Source: Treponema sp. UBA6367
GTDB taxonomy: Bacteria; Spirochaetota; Spirochaetia; Treponematales; Treponemataceae
Assembly (NCBI GenBank): GCA_002437725.1
Contig: DJRF01000013.1
Location: 230,737-251,233 of the forward strand
Length of the DNA stretch: 20,497 bases
Reading direction: 5' to 3'
The position numbers and the translations under genes were made by a program. The first letter of the stretch is position 1. Each line of letters begins with the position of its first letter. The notes under the pieces were generated by a model. The model was not told the origin of the DNA. It saw only the letters and a program-made list of their open reading frames with translations, and did no database searches. Below are positions 1 to 8,364 of the stretch, piece by piece.

Positions 1-17
1 CCCAAAAGTATCTTTTC

Positions 18-51
18 TGTCATTTTCGGGCTTGACCCGAAAATCTAAATG
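18..51 (+). repeat. Short palindromic repeat, copy 1
   Basis: A perfect 9-bp stem (22-30 with 36-44) encloses a CTTGA loop (31-35). It is flanked by TGTC on the left and by CTAAATG on the right. The second copy at 65-100 lies in the opposite orientation and has the same loop and flanks but a different stem core. The stem has no following T-tract, so an interspersed extragenic palindrome is more likely than a terminator. Confidence 0.7.
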
Positions 52-64
52 CATATATTGCAAT

Positions 65-100
65 CATTTAGAGATTGTCGTATCAAGTACGACAATGACA
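65..100 (-). repeat. Short palindromic repeat, copy 2 (inverted)
   Basis: A perfect 9-bp stem (74-82 with 88-96) encloses TCAAG (83-87), the complement of the CTTGA loop in copy 1. Read on the minus strand the unit is TGTCATT, a variable stem core, CTTGA, the matching core, then AATCTCTAAATG. That is copy 1 with two extra bases. The stem core changed from TTCGGG to GTCGTA with both sides still paired. Confidence 0.7.
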
Positions 101-160
101 TTTAGAACTTATTAGACATCCCCCAACTCCATTCAAACGAAGTGAGAGCACAACCGTCTG

Positions 161-230
161 AACAAATTGCAAACTCGCTGAAAGCTTTTTTTTCTAACTG
201 TTATAAAAAACTCGAAGTTCAGGCTATATA
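161..230 (+). repeat. Intergenic element family, copy A
   Basis: About 70 bp that shares a block order with copies at 7297-7377, 10411-10475 and 18655-18735. The order is ACAAATTG, then a TCGCT-containing mini-hairpin (GCT GAA AGC), a run of eight T, GTTATAAAAAACTCG, and a TTC-containing tail ending GGCTATA. The GCTGAAAGC plus T-tract resembles a very short intrinsic terminator on the + strand. The tail holds a TATATA hexamer (225-230) that could serve as a -10 for the gene at 285. The left terminal arm seen in copies B and D is not recognisable here. Confidence 0.5.
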
Positions 231-284
231 GGTCAAACAATCAACAATTTAAACTTTTTGCAAGAATTTGCCGATAAAGGAATT

Positions 285-2714
285 ATGATTAAGTTGGTTT
301 TTTCTTTATTATTAGTTCTTTTATCATCGGATTTGGTCTTTGCAAAAAGTGTAAAACCTTTATACAAACTTTCAGATAAAAAGTCAGAAACTGTACAAGT
401 AAATTCTCAGTCAAAAAGCTATATCATAGGTACCGACAAAGGTCTTTTTAGAGTTTCTTCGCCTAATAATGTAGTTCCTATCTGGGCTGGCGGGTCAGTT
501 GAACAAATTTTGCGAATAGAGCTTCCTACTGAAGAAGGAAAAACTGTTGAAAATTGGTATTTTCGCACAAATAAAGGAATTCTTTTTAGTTCGGATCTTC
601 AAATTTTTGAATTGCGAAACGAAGGGCTTCCTTTTCTTACCTTAAAAGATTACGACGGGCAAAATGTTACATTTGAAAAACAGGTTCACACTTTAAAAGA
701 TTTAGGGGTAAATCCTTCTAATCCAAAGGAAATGGTAACGGCAACAAAAGATAACGTGTTTTTCAGCCGCGACGGCGGTCTGTCTTGGAAAAACATGGGA
801 TCAATGAGCCGTCTTACAAGCGGTATAAAAGCGGTTGCAATTGCTAATATGGATATAGTTCTTGAAGATGGGACAAAGTCTTCAGAACTTGTAATTTTTA
901 TGAGCCATCCGATTTTTGGACTTTCCTATATAAAGCCAAATGCGAATAAGCCAGCTTGGTATGACATAACAAAGGGATTTGAAATGATGCCAACGATGAC
1001 ATCTCCCGATGAAATTGCTGATATTTTGCCTGTAAGGAAAATTGCAGATGATGGCTCTGCATTTACAGAAGTGTATCTTACGCAGACATACATTCCTCGC
1101 TTATACAGGCTTAATTGGAGCACAAGAAGTGGTGAATGTCTTTACAAGGGAACAGAACCTTGCGAAACGTACGATGGTCTTACAGTTTTAAATGAAAATT
1201 TAATTTTTTCTAAAAATGAAGGAATTGGCGCAATTAGCATGGACACGTTTGAAAGTCCTGGAGTTCCAGAAAAATTCGATGAATGGAAGAAAAATTTTGC
1301 CGCAGTGCCAGGAATTGTTTCTTGTGCCTGGGTTCCTAAAGAAAGAAGCGGTTTTGACAAAGGGCTGGCTCTGAATGAATTGTGGCTTTTGTATCCGGGT
1401 ACTATTAATTCTGAATATGCAGAAAAAGCTGACGGCAGAAAGAGCCTTTATGTTTCGGCATATCAGTGTCGTCTTCAAAGTGGAATTGATAAATTTAAAA
1501 ACATAGTAAAAGAAAACAAGCTTAACAGCATTGTAATTGACATGAAAGATGATTATGGTCTTTTGCGCTATGAAACAAACGATTCGCTTGTAAAATCAAA
1601 AGCAAAAATTACACAGTATCATGTAGATTTGGATTTGCTGGTAAGAGAATTCAAGAAAGAAAATGTTTATTTAATTGCAAGAATTGTAACATTTAAAGAC
1701 AAAAATCTTGTAAATTACGGCGGAAATAAATATGCAGTTTGGAATAAGAATATAAATTCGCCTTGGCTCGGCATAAGAGAATATGAAGATGTTTTAGATC
1801 CAGAAACTGGAGAAGTTACAGGCAGAAATGCCATTTATTACGATGAAGCCTGGGTAGACCCCTACTGTCACGAAGTTTGGGAATATAATGTTGCAATTGC
1901 AAAAGAACTCGTTGCCCGCGGATTCGACGAAATTCAGTTTGATTATATAAGATTTCCTACAGACGGAACAAATTTACGACAGGCATCTTACCGTTGGAAA
2001 GATGAAGGAATGGACAAAGAAAGCGCCCTTGTTTCTTTTTTGCGCTATGCACGTGAAAACATAAATGCCCCAATCGGAATCGATATATACGGGGCAAACG
2101 GCTGGTATAGAAGTGGGACTCGCACGGGGCAAGATGTAGAAATGATGGAACCCTACGTTGACGTAATTGCGCCAATGTTTTACCCAAGCCATTTTGAAAA
2201 TTCTTTTTTAAATTATGCTCCGATAGAGGACCGGCCATACAGAATTTATTTTTACGGAACATATAGAAATACAATTATGGGACGCAACAGAATAATTGTT
2301 CGCCCTTGGGTACAGGCTTTCTATTTGAACGTTGCCTACGACAGACAGTTCTATAATGAAAGTTATGTTCAAAAAGAAATTTTTGGCTGTAGAGATGCCG
2401 CAAACCATGGTTATATGTATTGGAATAATTCTGGAAACTATACAACCATTCAGCCAGATATAGAAGATAATGCTCCGTTTACAGGAACTGCACCTGAAGC
2501 ATCTTTAGAATTTAGAAAACCCGCTGTAGGAACTAATAAAAAGCCTGAAATAGCAGAAATCTTAGAACCTGTTGAGGAAAAAAGTTCGTTTTTTTCAAAA
2601 TTTTTTAAAATGACAAAGAATGATGAAAACGAAAGCGATAAAAAACCATGTCTTCCAAATTCGGAATATGTTTATACGCAGTTTTTGCAAGTTCCGCACA
2701 TAAATCAAAAGTAA
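285..2714 (+). CDS. Secreted BNR-propeller / DUF4015 putative glycoside hydrolase-like protein
   Basis: The protein has 809 residues. The ATG at 285 is preferred over an in-frame TTG at 258 because AAAGGAA lies just upstream and the protein then starts with a clean signal peptide (MIKLVFSLLLVLLSSDLVFA). Residues ~40-370 look like a beta-propeller. They include a GTDKGLFRVSS strand and one clear Asp-box (FFSRDGGLSWKN, near residue 160). Residues ~390-720 match the DUF4015/COG1306 family, a TIM-barrel fold related to alpha-amylases: IVIDMKDDYG near 415, FDEIQFDYIRFPTDG near 550, and GIDIYGANGW and DVIAPMFYPSHF further on. The last ~90 residues are low-complexity and charged, without a known domain. 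The protein is probably exported to the periplasm or surface. Its substrate is unknown and catalysis is not proven. mnmE follows 81 bp downstream on the same strand and may be cotranscribed. Confidence 0.8.
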   Translation: MIKLVFSLLLVLLSSDLVFAKSVKPLYKLSDKKSETVQVNSQSKSYIIGTDKGLFRVSSPNNVVPIWAGGSVEQILRIELPTEEGKTVENWYFRTNKGILFSSDLQIFELRNEGLPFLTLKDYDGQNVTFEKQVHTLKDLGVNPSNPKEMVTATKDNVFFSRDGGLSWKNMGSMSRLTSGIKAVAIANMDIVLEDGTKSSELVIFMSHPIFGLSYIKPNANKPAWYDITKGFEMMPTMTSPDEIADILPVRKIADDGSAFTEVYLTQTYIPRLYRLNWSTRSGECLYKGTEPCETYDGLTVLNENLIFSKNEGIGAISMDTFESPGVPEKFDEWKKNFAAVPGIVSCAWVPKERSGFDKGLALNELWLLYPGTINSEYAEKADGRKSLYVSAYQCRLQSGIDKFKNIVKENKLNSIVIDMKDDYGLLRYETNDSLVKSKAKITQYHVDLDLLVREFKKENVYLIARIVTFKDKNLVNYGGNKYAVWNKNINSPWLGIREYEDVLDPETGEVTGRNAIYYDEAWVDPYCHEVWEYNVAIAKELVARGFDEIQFDYIRFPTDGTNLRQASYRWKDEGMDKESALVSFLRYARENINAPIGIDIYGANGWYRSGTRTGQDVEMMEPYVDVIAPMFYPSHFENSFLNYAPIEDRPYRIYFYGTYRNTIMGRNRIIVRPWVQAFYLNVAYDRQFYNESYVQKEIFGCRDAANHGYMYWNNSGNYTTIQPDIEDNAPFTGTAPEASLEFRKPAVGTNKKPEIAEILEPVEEKSSFFSKFFKMTKNDENESDKKPCLPNSEYVYTQFLQVPHINQK

Positions 2715-2720
2715 CGAGGG

Positions 2721-2759
2721 AAGATAAAAACAGTCGAAAATGGCGTTTGTTTTTATCTT
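2721..2759 (+). repeat. 12-bp-stem hairpin repeat, copy 1
   Basis: The perfect 12-bp inverted repeat AAGATAAAAACA / TGTTTTTATCTT (2721-2732 with 2748-2759) encloses a 15-nt loop containing CGAAAATG. A near-identical unit with the same stem length and loop core lies at 10559-10597. It sits in the gap between the secreted-protein gene and mnmE, 28 bp before the GGAGG of mnmE. It may attenuate or punctuate transcription, but the stem is AT-rich and no U-tract follows. Confidence 0.6.
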
Positions 2760-2795
2760 AAAAGTTTGCGTGTAAACTTATTTATGGGAGGAATA

Positions 2796-4184
2796 ATGTC
2801 AAATATAAAATATAGTCCAGAGGAGCCAATTTGCGCAGTAGCAACGGCGCTTGCTCCTGCCGCGCTTGGAATTGTTCGTTGTTCTGGAAAAAACTGCATA
2901 GAACTTGTGGCAAAATTGTTTTCCCGTCCAAAGGCATTGCGCCAATCTTTAGGAAATACTGTTGTGTATGGCTGGCTATGCGACGGCGATGTAAAAATTG
3001 ACGAAGTTATGATTGCTGTTTACAGGGCGCCAAAAAGTTTTACTGGTGAAAACATGGTGGAAATTTTTTGCCACGGTGGACCTGGAGTTGTAATGGCGAT
3101 TCTTGCATTGCTTATAAAAAATGGTTTTAAGCAGGCAGAGCGTGGAGAATTCACCTTTAGAGCATTTATAAACGGCAAAGCAGATCTTACAAAAGCAGAA
3201 GCGGTTCGCGAAATTATCGATAGCAAGACTTTTGAAGGAAGAAGTAGAGCCGCTGGTAGGCTTGCTGGAAATCTTGCCCAAGAAATAAACGAAATTAAAA
3301 AATTAATAACAGATACAATTGCTTCCATTGAAGTTGAAATAGAATATCCAGAGGATGAAGAAACCATTGCAGAAAGTTTTAATCATTCTGATTTAGAAAC
3401 AGCTGCCCAGAGATTAGAAAGCTTGGCAAAAAGTTGGCAGGGCGAAAAGTTGTATCAGGACGGAGCAAGAGTTGTGCTTTGTGGCAGAACAAATGCTGGA
3501 AAATCTAGCCTTTTTAATGCAATCTTAAAAGAGGACAGGGCAATTGTTAGTGACATTGAAGGAACAACGCGAGATTGGCTAGAAAGCTTTGTAGATTTTG
3601 GCGGAATTCCTATTCGTCTTTTTGATACGGCCGGTCTTCGCCAGACTGACGACGTAATTGAAGCGCATGGAGTAACACTCACACATTCTCTTTCTGAAGA
3701 TGCAGATGTTGTAGTTTATCTTTGCGACAGTGCAAATTCCATAGCACAAGATGATTTTGATTTTTTGGAATCTTGCAAGGAGCCTATTGTTTTTGCCTGG
3801 AATAAGTGCGATGTTATTAAAGGTTTGCCAAATCTTTCGGAGCAGGAAAAAAAGCGTATTCCACTTTTAAAATCTGAAATTCATTTAAGCGCAAAAAATG
3901 GCAACGGGTTGAATCTTTTATACGATGCTGTAAAAAAAATCCTGATGAATGGAACTGTGGAAGAGCACGCTCATGCAGGATTAGGGTCTGCAAGACAGAA
4001 AACGGCTGTTGAAGAGGCTCTTGAAAGCGTTCGCCATTCATTGCTGGTTGCTCATGATTTTACGCTAGATGCAGTTGTGCAAGACTTAGAAGATGCTCTC
4101 AATAGTTTGGGCGAGATTACAGGGGAAGTTACCTCTGATGACGTGCTTGAAAGCATTTTTAGTCGTTTTTGCGTGGGCAAGTAA
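2796..4184 (+). CDS. mnmE: tRNA uridine-5-carboxymethylaminomethyl modification GTPase MnmE
   Basis: The protein has 462 residues, the usual length for MnmE/TrmE. With MnmG it installs the cmnm5 group at U34 of certain tRNAs, using methylene-tetrahydrofolate. The N-terminal tetrahydrofolate-binding domain starts with ICAVATALAPAALGIVRCSG, followed by the FTGENMVEIFCHGG motif. The G domain is complete: GRTNAGKSS (near 229-237), DIEGTTRDW, DTAGLR (near 276) and NKCD (near 336). The protein ends in FCVGK, the family's C-terminal C-x-GK with its functionally required cysteine. The start is the ATG at 2796, 4 nt after GGAGG at 2787-2791. An in-frame TTG at 2766 would add ten residues not typical of the family. 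It converges on the minus-strand gene ending at 4188 with a 3-nt gap and no visible terminator. Confidence 0.97.
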   Translation: MSNIKYSPEEPICAVATALAPAALGIVRCSGKNCIELVAKLFSRPKALRQSLGNTVVYGWLCDGDVKIDEVMIAVYRAPKSFTGENMVEIFCHGGPGVVMAILALLIKNGFKQAERGEFTFRAFINGKADLTKAEAVREIIDSKTFEGRSRAAGRLAGNLAQEINEIKKLITDTIASIEVEIEYPEDEETIAESFNHSDLETAAQRLESLAKSWQGEKLYQDGARVVLCGRTNAGKSSLFNAILKEDRAIVSDIEGTTRDWLESFVDFGGIPIRLFDTAGLRQTDDVIEAHGVTLTHSLSEDADVVVYLCDSANSIAQDDFDFLESCKEPIVFAWNKCDVIKGLPNLSEQEKKRIPLLKSEIHLSAKNGNGLNLLYDAVKKILMNGTVEEHAHAGLGSARQKTAVEEALESVRHSLLVAHDFTLDAVVQDLEDALNSLGEITGEVTSDDVLESIFSRFCVGK

Positions 4185-4187
4185 AAC

Positions 4188-5429
4188 CTATTTTAAGAAT
4201 GATTTTAGGGCGTTTGCAAAAGAAGTTCTTGTAGATTCGTTTACAAAAAGCTCTGAAAAACCGTAAACAGGAGTGCCTGAAGAAGCAACCCAATAGCGGA
4301 CGTCATCGGCTTGCTTATCTGGAATTCTGCTTGAGCGGGCAACTGGAGCGAGGCCTGTTTTCATAGAAAGTTCGCCTTGAAGAGAAGTTGCCATTTTTTG
4401 TACGGAATTTTTTACAGTTTTATTTTTCTTTAGCTGTATTGCAAGAATTACTGGAGCGCAAAGCCTTCTGTTTGAATTCATAGAAATATCTGCTGGCGGA
4501 ATAAATATCGAAGAAAATTTTGAAATAGTTTCTCGTTCAAAAGTTCTGTGCTGACTTAAATTCATAAACGAAATTGCAGTTAAATTTGAGGACATAAAAT
4601 TTTTTATATCATCGTTTGAAAGCTGCAATAAATTTTTTGGCAAAATTTCTATGGCAATCCATTTTTTTAGTAAAGACAAGGCAGCGTATAGTTCAGAACC
4701 TTGCGAATCCATTTCTGAGATTAACTTTTGGAATTCGGCTTGAGATATTTTGCCTTGAGATATGTTGTTTCTGATTTTAGAGGCGGCATTTAAATAAGCC
4801 TGCGTTCCGGAAGTAGCTTCCACCAAAGCGCCAAAAATGTTTACAAAATCATAAGCGTTGCCTACAGGAATTACAATTGGAGCCATTGTAGAAGATTTTG
4901 TTTTTGTTGCAAGCAGTTCTAAATCGCTTAAAGTTTCTATAGCAGGAATTCCGCTCGAAGTAAATTTAGAAAGATTCACGTCAACTTCATAGTGGTCAAT
5001 CAGTAATGGCACACAGCTGATTTTTTCGTCTGAAACTAAAACGCAGTTTCTTATGGAAGAACTCATCTCGTCTAAAATGGTTGCGTCGAACCCAAGGTGA
5101 CGTTTTTTGTTTAATGATGCGGCATATTCCGCATTTGCACCATTGTACATAAAGAGCAAATCGGCTTTTTTTGCCTTTTTTAAAGCACTTTCAAGAGATT
5201 CCTTGCTATTTAGAACAATAATGTTGTATGGCAGCTTTTTATTCTTTCTAGAATAGGTTGATTGCAAGACCTTTGTGATTTCTGAAACGCTTCTTTCAGA
5301 AATTCCGTAGAAAACAGCGGTTGGCTTTTTGTTTTTAATTCCCAAAATTGTAATAGCAATAAGGATTGTAATAACTATAAGCACACTAACTGAAAGAACG
5401 ATATTTTTTAAAGAGAGTTTTATTTTCAT
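4188..5429 (-). CDS. Membrane-anchored periplasmic solute-binding-like protein
   Basis: The protein has 413 residues. The chosen start is the ATG at 5429, which begins MKIKLSLKNIVLSVS and leads directly into one hydrophobic segment (residues ~9-30). A longer frame to 5570 would overlap pyrD and add unlikely residues. The remainder looks like an extracellular family-1 solute-binding fold: a short strand-helix N-terminal lobe (TAVFYGISERSVSEITKVL), a SCVPLLIDHYEVDVN hinge-like stretch, IVIPVGNAYDFVNIFGALVEA, and AISFMNLSQHRTFE. There is no lipobox cysteine after the hydrophobic segment, so it is probably an uncleaved N-anchored protein rather than a lipoprotein. No ABC permease or ATPase gene is adjacent, so the ligand and role are unknown. 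A TATTAT hexamer ends 7 nt before the ATG and no Shine-Dalgarno is seen. Confidence 0.7.
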   Translation of the reverse strand: MKIKLSLKNIVLSVSVLIVITILIAITILGIKNKKPTAVFYGISERSVSEITKVLQSTYSRKNKKLPYNIIVLNSKESLESALKKAKKADLLFMYNGANAEYAASLNKKRHLGFDATILDEMSSSIRNCVLVSDEKISCVPLLIDHYEVDVNLSKFTSSGIPAIETLSDLELLATKTKSSTMAPIVIPVGNAYDFVNIFGALVEATSGTQAYLNAASKIRNNISQGKISQAEFQKLISEMDSQGSELYAALSLLKKWIAIEILPKNLLQLSNDDIKNFMSSNLTAISFMNLSQHRTFERETISKFSSIFIPPADISMNSNRRLCAPVILAIQLKKNKTVKNSVQKMATSLQGELSMKTGLAPVARSSRIPDKQADDVRYWVASSGTPVYGFSELFVNESTRTSFANALKSFLK

Positions 5430-5436
5430 ATTCAAA

Positions 5437-5442
5437 ATAATA
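5437..5442 (-). promoter_or_regulatory. Putative -10 hexamer of the solute-binding-like gene
   Basis: On the minus strand TATTAT is followed by seven bases (TTTGAAT) and then the ATG at 5429. Initiation about 7 nt downstream of a -10 box would start the RNA at or next to the A of the start codon. The -35 region is poor. The 62-bp gap after pyrKD is therefore probably a separate start site rather than simple read-through. Confidence 0.45.
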
Positions 5443-5491
5443 GTATCATATTTTTTTAATTGCCGATACCCCGCAATTAGCGATTTAGCGA

Positions 5492-7270
5492 TTAGTGCGA
5501 CAATCCTTTTATTTGCGATAAAGAAGAATATCCCTTTCTTATCATAAAGGATTTTAATCCTTCTATACATTCTATCATTGTCATAGGATTTGCAAATGTA
5601 TTTGTTCCTACTTCAACAGCATCTGCGCCTGCCATTATGAATTCCACTACATCGTTCCAATTTGAAATTCCACCGATTGCAATTATTGGAACTTGTTTTT
5701 CTTTTGGAAGCTTTTTGATTTCTTCAAAAAGTTCATAAATCAATCTTACTGCAATAGGTCGTACTGCAGGACCGCCAAATCCTGCTTTTACTTTTTCAAA
5801 AACTGGCCGCCCTGTTTCAATATCTATTGCAACTCCTTGAAATGAATTGCAAAGGCTTATTCCATCTGCGCCGGCTTCAATGCAACTAAGGGCAACAGAG
5901 TTTAGTTCTGGCGATTGCGGAGTTAATTTTACTATCAAAGGTTTGGAAGTTTCCTTGCGGACTGCAGAAACAACCGTGTTTGCGCTAGAGCAACTCATTC
6001 CAAAAGCTGCGCCCCCAGCGCTTACGTTTGGGCAGCTTATATTTAATTCAATAACAGGAACTTCTGTTTTATCTAAGAGTTTTGCACCTTCTACATAGCT
6101 TTCCAAATCTGATCCAGAAAGATTTGCAATTGTTACAGGTTTTAGGGCAAGCATTTGGGGTAGCTCATTTTTAATAAAGTGCGGAATTCCTGGATTTTGC
6201 AATCCAATAGAATTCATTAGGCCAGAAGGTGTTTCCCATAGGCGAATTCCGCCATTTCCTTGTCTAGGTTCTAAAGTTAGCCCTTTTGAAGCAATTCCGC
6301 CCAGCTTGTTCACATCAAAAACCGATGCGTATTCTGTGCCAAATCCAAATGTTCCAGAACTTGCAATTATTGGATTATTGAATTTTACATTTTTAATAGA
6401 AAAACTCATGTCGGGTTCGCTAGTCAATGGAGGATTTGCAGTTTTCTTTTGAGGCTTAGGAAAAGAAAGAATTTTAGAATCGAAAACAGGACCGTCTTTG
6501 CAGCAGCGAAGATTTCCTTTTGTTGTGGGAATTACGCAGCCAAGACAAACTCCTACGCCGCATGCCATTCTTGCTTCCATGCTCAGCCAACATTGAATAC
6601 CAGCTTTTTCGCAAATGTCTTTTATGTAAGCGAGCATCGGACCTGGACCGCACGCGTAAACGGCAGAATAGTTTTCATTTTTTAAAATTTTTTCATCAAC
6701 TGCAACTGGCAACATTCCGCAAATGCCAACGCTTCCGTCGTCTGTGGTTATGGTTAGTTTTTTTGGCTTTATGTTTTCAAGACCGTAACAGCCGCTTTTG
6801 AAGCTTGCAAAAAAATCATAGGAAAGGGGTGGCAGTGATTCTGCAAAACCTGCTACAGGAGCTATACCAATTCCTCCTCCAATTATACAGACTTTTTGTC
6901 CTTCTTTTGGGGATGGAAAAATATTTCCTAAGGGACCTAAAACAGTAATTTTATCGCCTTGTTCAAGATTGCAAAGTTCAGAAGTACCTTTTCCTTTTTG
7001 AAGAATTAAAAAAGAAAGTTCAATGCAATCAGAAAATTTTTGAGCATGAAAAACACTGATTGGTCTTGCAAGAAGGCAGCCAGATTTTTCGCTGCGAAGC
7101 ATAAAGAATTGACCAGGAAGAGGCATTTGCGCTGATTCTGCACAAACTTTTATTTTCAATTTGTAAACAGACTTTTCAGGTTTTGCGCCTTTTGCCTGCT
7201 CACAACTAGATACAGTTCCCATTGAATAAATGGGATAGGGAATTCCATTACAGTCAGTTGCATTAGTCAT
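5492..7270 (-). CDS. pyrKD: Fused dihydroorotate dehydrogenase B: PyrK electron-transfer part plus PyrD catalytic part
   Basis: One 592-residue frame joins two subunits that are normally separate. Residues ~15-280 are PyrK. They contain the ferredoxin-reductase-like FAD/NAD fold (LARPISVFHA, GPLGNIFP, IGGGIGIAPV, YACGPGPML) and the [2Fe-2S] cysteines in MACGVGVCLGC plus a downstream CC (residues ~235-257). Residues ~290-592 are class 1B PyrD: IIASSGTFGFGTEY, NSIGLQNPG, NISCPNVSAGG with the catalytic-base cysteine near 412, and the FMN phosphate motifs AIGGISNW and GADAVEVGTNTF. It oxidises dihydroorotate to orotate, passing electrons through FMN, the iron-sulfur cluster and FAD to NAD+. The ATG at 7270 is chosen because AGAGGTG lies just upstream; a GTG at 7276 falls inside that site. 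It follows pyrF in the same direction with a 114-bp gap. Confidence 0.93.
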   Translation of the reverse strand: MTNATDCNGIPYPIYSMGTVSSCEQAKGAKPEKSVYKLKIKVCAESAQMPLPGQFFMLRSEKSGCLLARPISVFHAQKFSDCIELSFLILQKGKGTSELCNLEQGDKITVLGPLGNIFPSPKEGQKVCIIGGGIGIAPVAGFAESLPPLSYDFFASFKSGCYGLENIKPKKLTITTDDGSVGICGMLPVAVDEKILKNENYSAVYACGPGPMLAYIKDICEKAGIQCWLSMEARMACGVGVCLGCVIPTTKGNLRCCKDGPVFDSKILSFPKPQKKTANPPLTSEPDMSFSIKNVKFNNPIIASSGTFGFGTEYASVFDVNKLGGIASKGLTLEPRQGNGGIRLWETPSGLMNSIGLQNPGIPHFIKNELPQMLALKPVTIANLSGSDLESYVEGAKLLDKTEVPVIELNISCPNVSAGGAAFGMSCSSANTVVSAVRKETSKPLIVKLTPQSPELNSVALSCIEAGADGISLCNSFQGVAIDIETGRPVFEKVKAGFGGPAVRPIAVRLIYELFEEIKKLPKEKQVPIIAIGGISNWNDVVEFIMAGADAVEVGTNTFANPMTMIECIEGLKSFMIRKGYSSLSQIKGLSH

Positions 7271-7296
7271 AAACACCTCTTACAAAAAGTTATTTA

Positions 7297-7377
7297 GGTC
7301 GAATGTCGTGTTTTTAGAAAAATGAATAAAAGCGTAAGCGTCTTTTTTTACAGTTATAAAAAACTCGGCTTTCGACC
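7297..7377. repeat. Intergenic element family, copy B (81-bp imperfect palindrome)
   Basis: The ends pair over 17 of 19 positions, counting one G-U pair: 7297-7315 (GGTCGAA, then GTCG and GTTTTT blocks) with 7359-7377. The interior has AAAGCGTAAGCGTCTTT followed by seven T, and GTTATAAAAAACTCG as in copies A and D. It fills the gap between pyrF and pyrKD, so in the operon transcript it would fold into a long hairpin between two pyrimidine cistrons. Whether this terminates, stabilises or separates the messages cannot be told from sequence. Confidence 0.6.
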
Positions 7378-7384
7378 ATTTATT

Positions 7385-8317
7385 CTAATTTAAAGAATTT
7401 TTTGCGTTGAGCAAATCTTTTTTTGCTTCGATTGCTGCTTTTGCTGCAGAGTCGGCTATGTCTGCAAGGCTAAGGCTTTGATTTTCTCGCTTTGAAGCTA
7501 AATCTTCATCTTTTTTCCAGGCGCATAAAATTCCTCTGCTAGAATTTACAGTTCCGCCAGCTTTATTTAGAAGAGTTGCGGCAATTCGAGCTTCGCCGCC
7601 TTGCGCTCCATATCCTGGGATTAAGAAGAACATTTCTGGGTAAGCGTTTCGTAGAACTTTAGCATCGCTTTCTTCTGTGCAACCTACAACCGCGCCAAAA
7701 GGAAGAGTTGTTTGCTCTGGAAAAAACGATTTATATTCATTTCCTAAGGCGGCAATGGCTTTTCCAACCTTATCTAGGACTCTTTCGCCTGATTTTAATT
7801 CTTGCTGTTCAATATCTACCATTCCTGGATTTGAAGTTCGCAGAAGCACAAACATTCCTTTTGCCCCCTTAGCAGGCTCTGCATATTTTGCAAAAGGAAC
7901 TAGCGTGTCAAATCCCATATATGGATTTATAGTTATAATATCGGTTTCAAAGTCGCCAGAAAAATGGGCTTTTGCGTAAGCGTCAGCGGTTGCTGCAATA
8001 TCTCCGCGCTTTATGTCAGAAATTGCAATTAATCCTGCCTCTTTTACCATTTTTAAGGTTTTTGCATAGACTTCAAGCCCTTTTAGACCCATTGCCTCGT
8101 AATAAGCAATTTGAACTTTGCAGCAGCACGCGCTTTTGTCTGCGCAAATTCGGTGAATAATTTCTCTATTGTAAGTTAATACCGCTTCTTCTTTTGAGCC
8201 TATGTTTTTTATAATGGGCTCTGGAATATAAGAAGGGTCGGTATCAAGACCTACGCATAAAGGTCCTGATTTTGTAGAAAGTTCTTGCAATTCTTGCATC
8301 TTATGTTTTTCTGTCAT
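7385..8317 (-). CDS. pyrF: Orotidine 5'-phosphate decarboxylase (long, PyrF type 2)
   Basis: The protein has 310 residues, fitting the longer subfamily of OMP decarboxylases rather than the ~230-residue E. coli type. It converts OMP to UMP, the last step of de novo pyrimidine synthesis. LCVGLDTDPSYIP sits at the N-terminus, the catalytic ISDIKRGDIAAT (D-x-K-R-x-D) near residue 100, VLLRTSNPG near 155, GAVVGCT near 210 and the phosphate-binding LIPGYGAQGG near 230. The ATG at 8317 has AGGAAA about seven bases upstream. It lies 47 bp after the S1-domain gene and 114 bp before pyrKD in the same direction, so orotate formation and OMP decarboxylation are encoded next to each other. pyrE is not in this window. 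Confidence 0.95.
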   Translation of the reverse strand: MTEKHKMQELQELSTKSGPLCVGLDTDPSYIPEPIIKNIGSKEEAVLTYNREIIHRICADKSACCCKVQIAYYEAMGLKGLEVYAKTLKMVKEAGLIAISDIKRGDIAATADAYAKAHFSGDFETDIITINPYMGFDTLVPFAKYAEPAKGAKGMFVLLRTSNPGMVDIEQQELKSGERVLDKVGKAIAALGNEYKSFFPEQTTLPFGAVVGCTEESDAKVLRNAYPEMFFLIPGYGAQGGEARIAATLLNKAGGTVNSSRGILCAWKKDEDLASKRENQSLSLADIADSAAKAAIEAKKDLLNAKNSLN

Positions 8318-8364
8318 AAAATTTCCTATCGATAAATTGTTGATAAATCGGGCAGATTTTTTAT

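Noticed and set aside
258..284. TTG start that would extend the secreted protein by nine residues
   Set aside because: The ATG at 285 has AAAGGAA upstream and starts a clean signal peptide. The extension puts charged residues before it and has no ribosome-binding site.
5468..5500. Short direct repeats of the TTAGCGA type at the pyrKD stop
   Set aside because: Two short imperfect copies only, partly coding; too little to call a functional repeat.
5430..5570. Upstream extension of the solute-binding-like gene by 47 residues
   Set aside because: It overlaps the end of pyrD and does not resemble a signal region. The ATG at 5429 begins immediately before the hydrophobic anchor.
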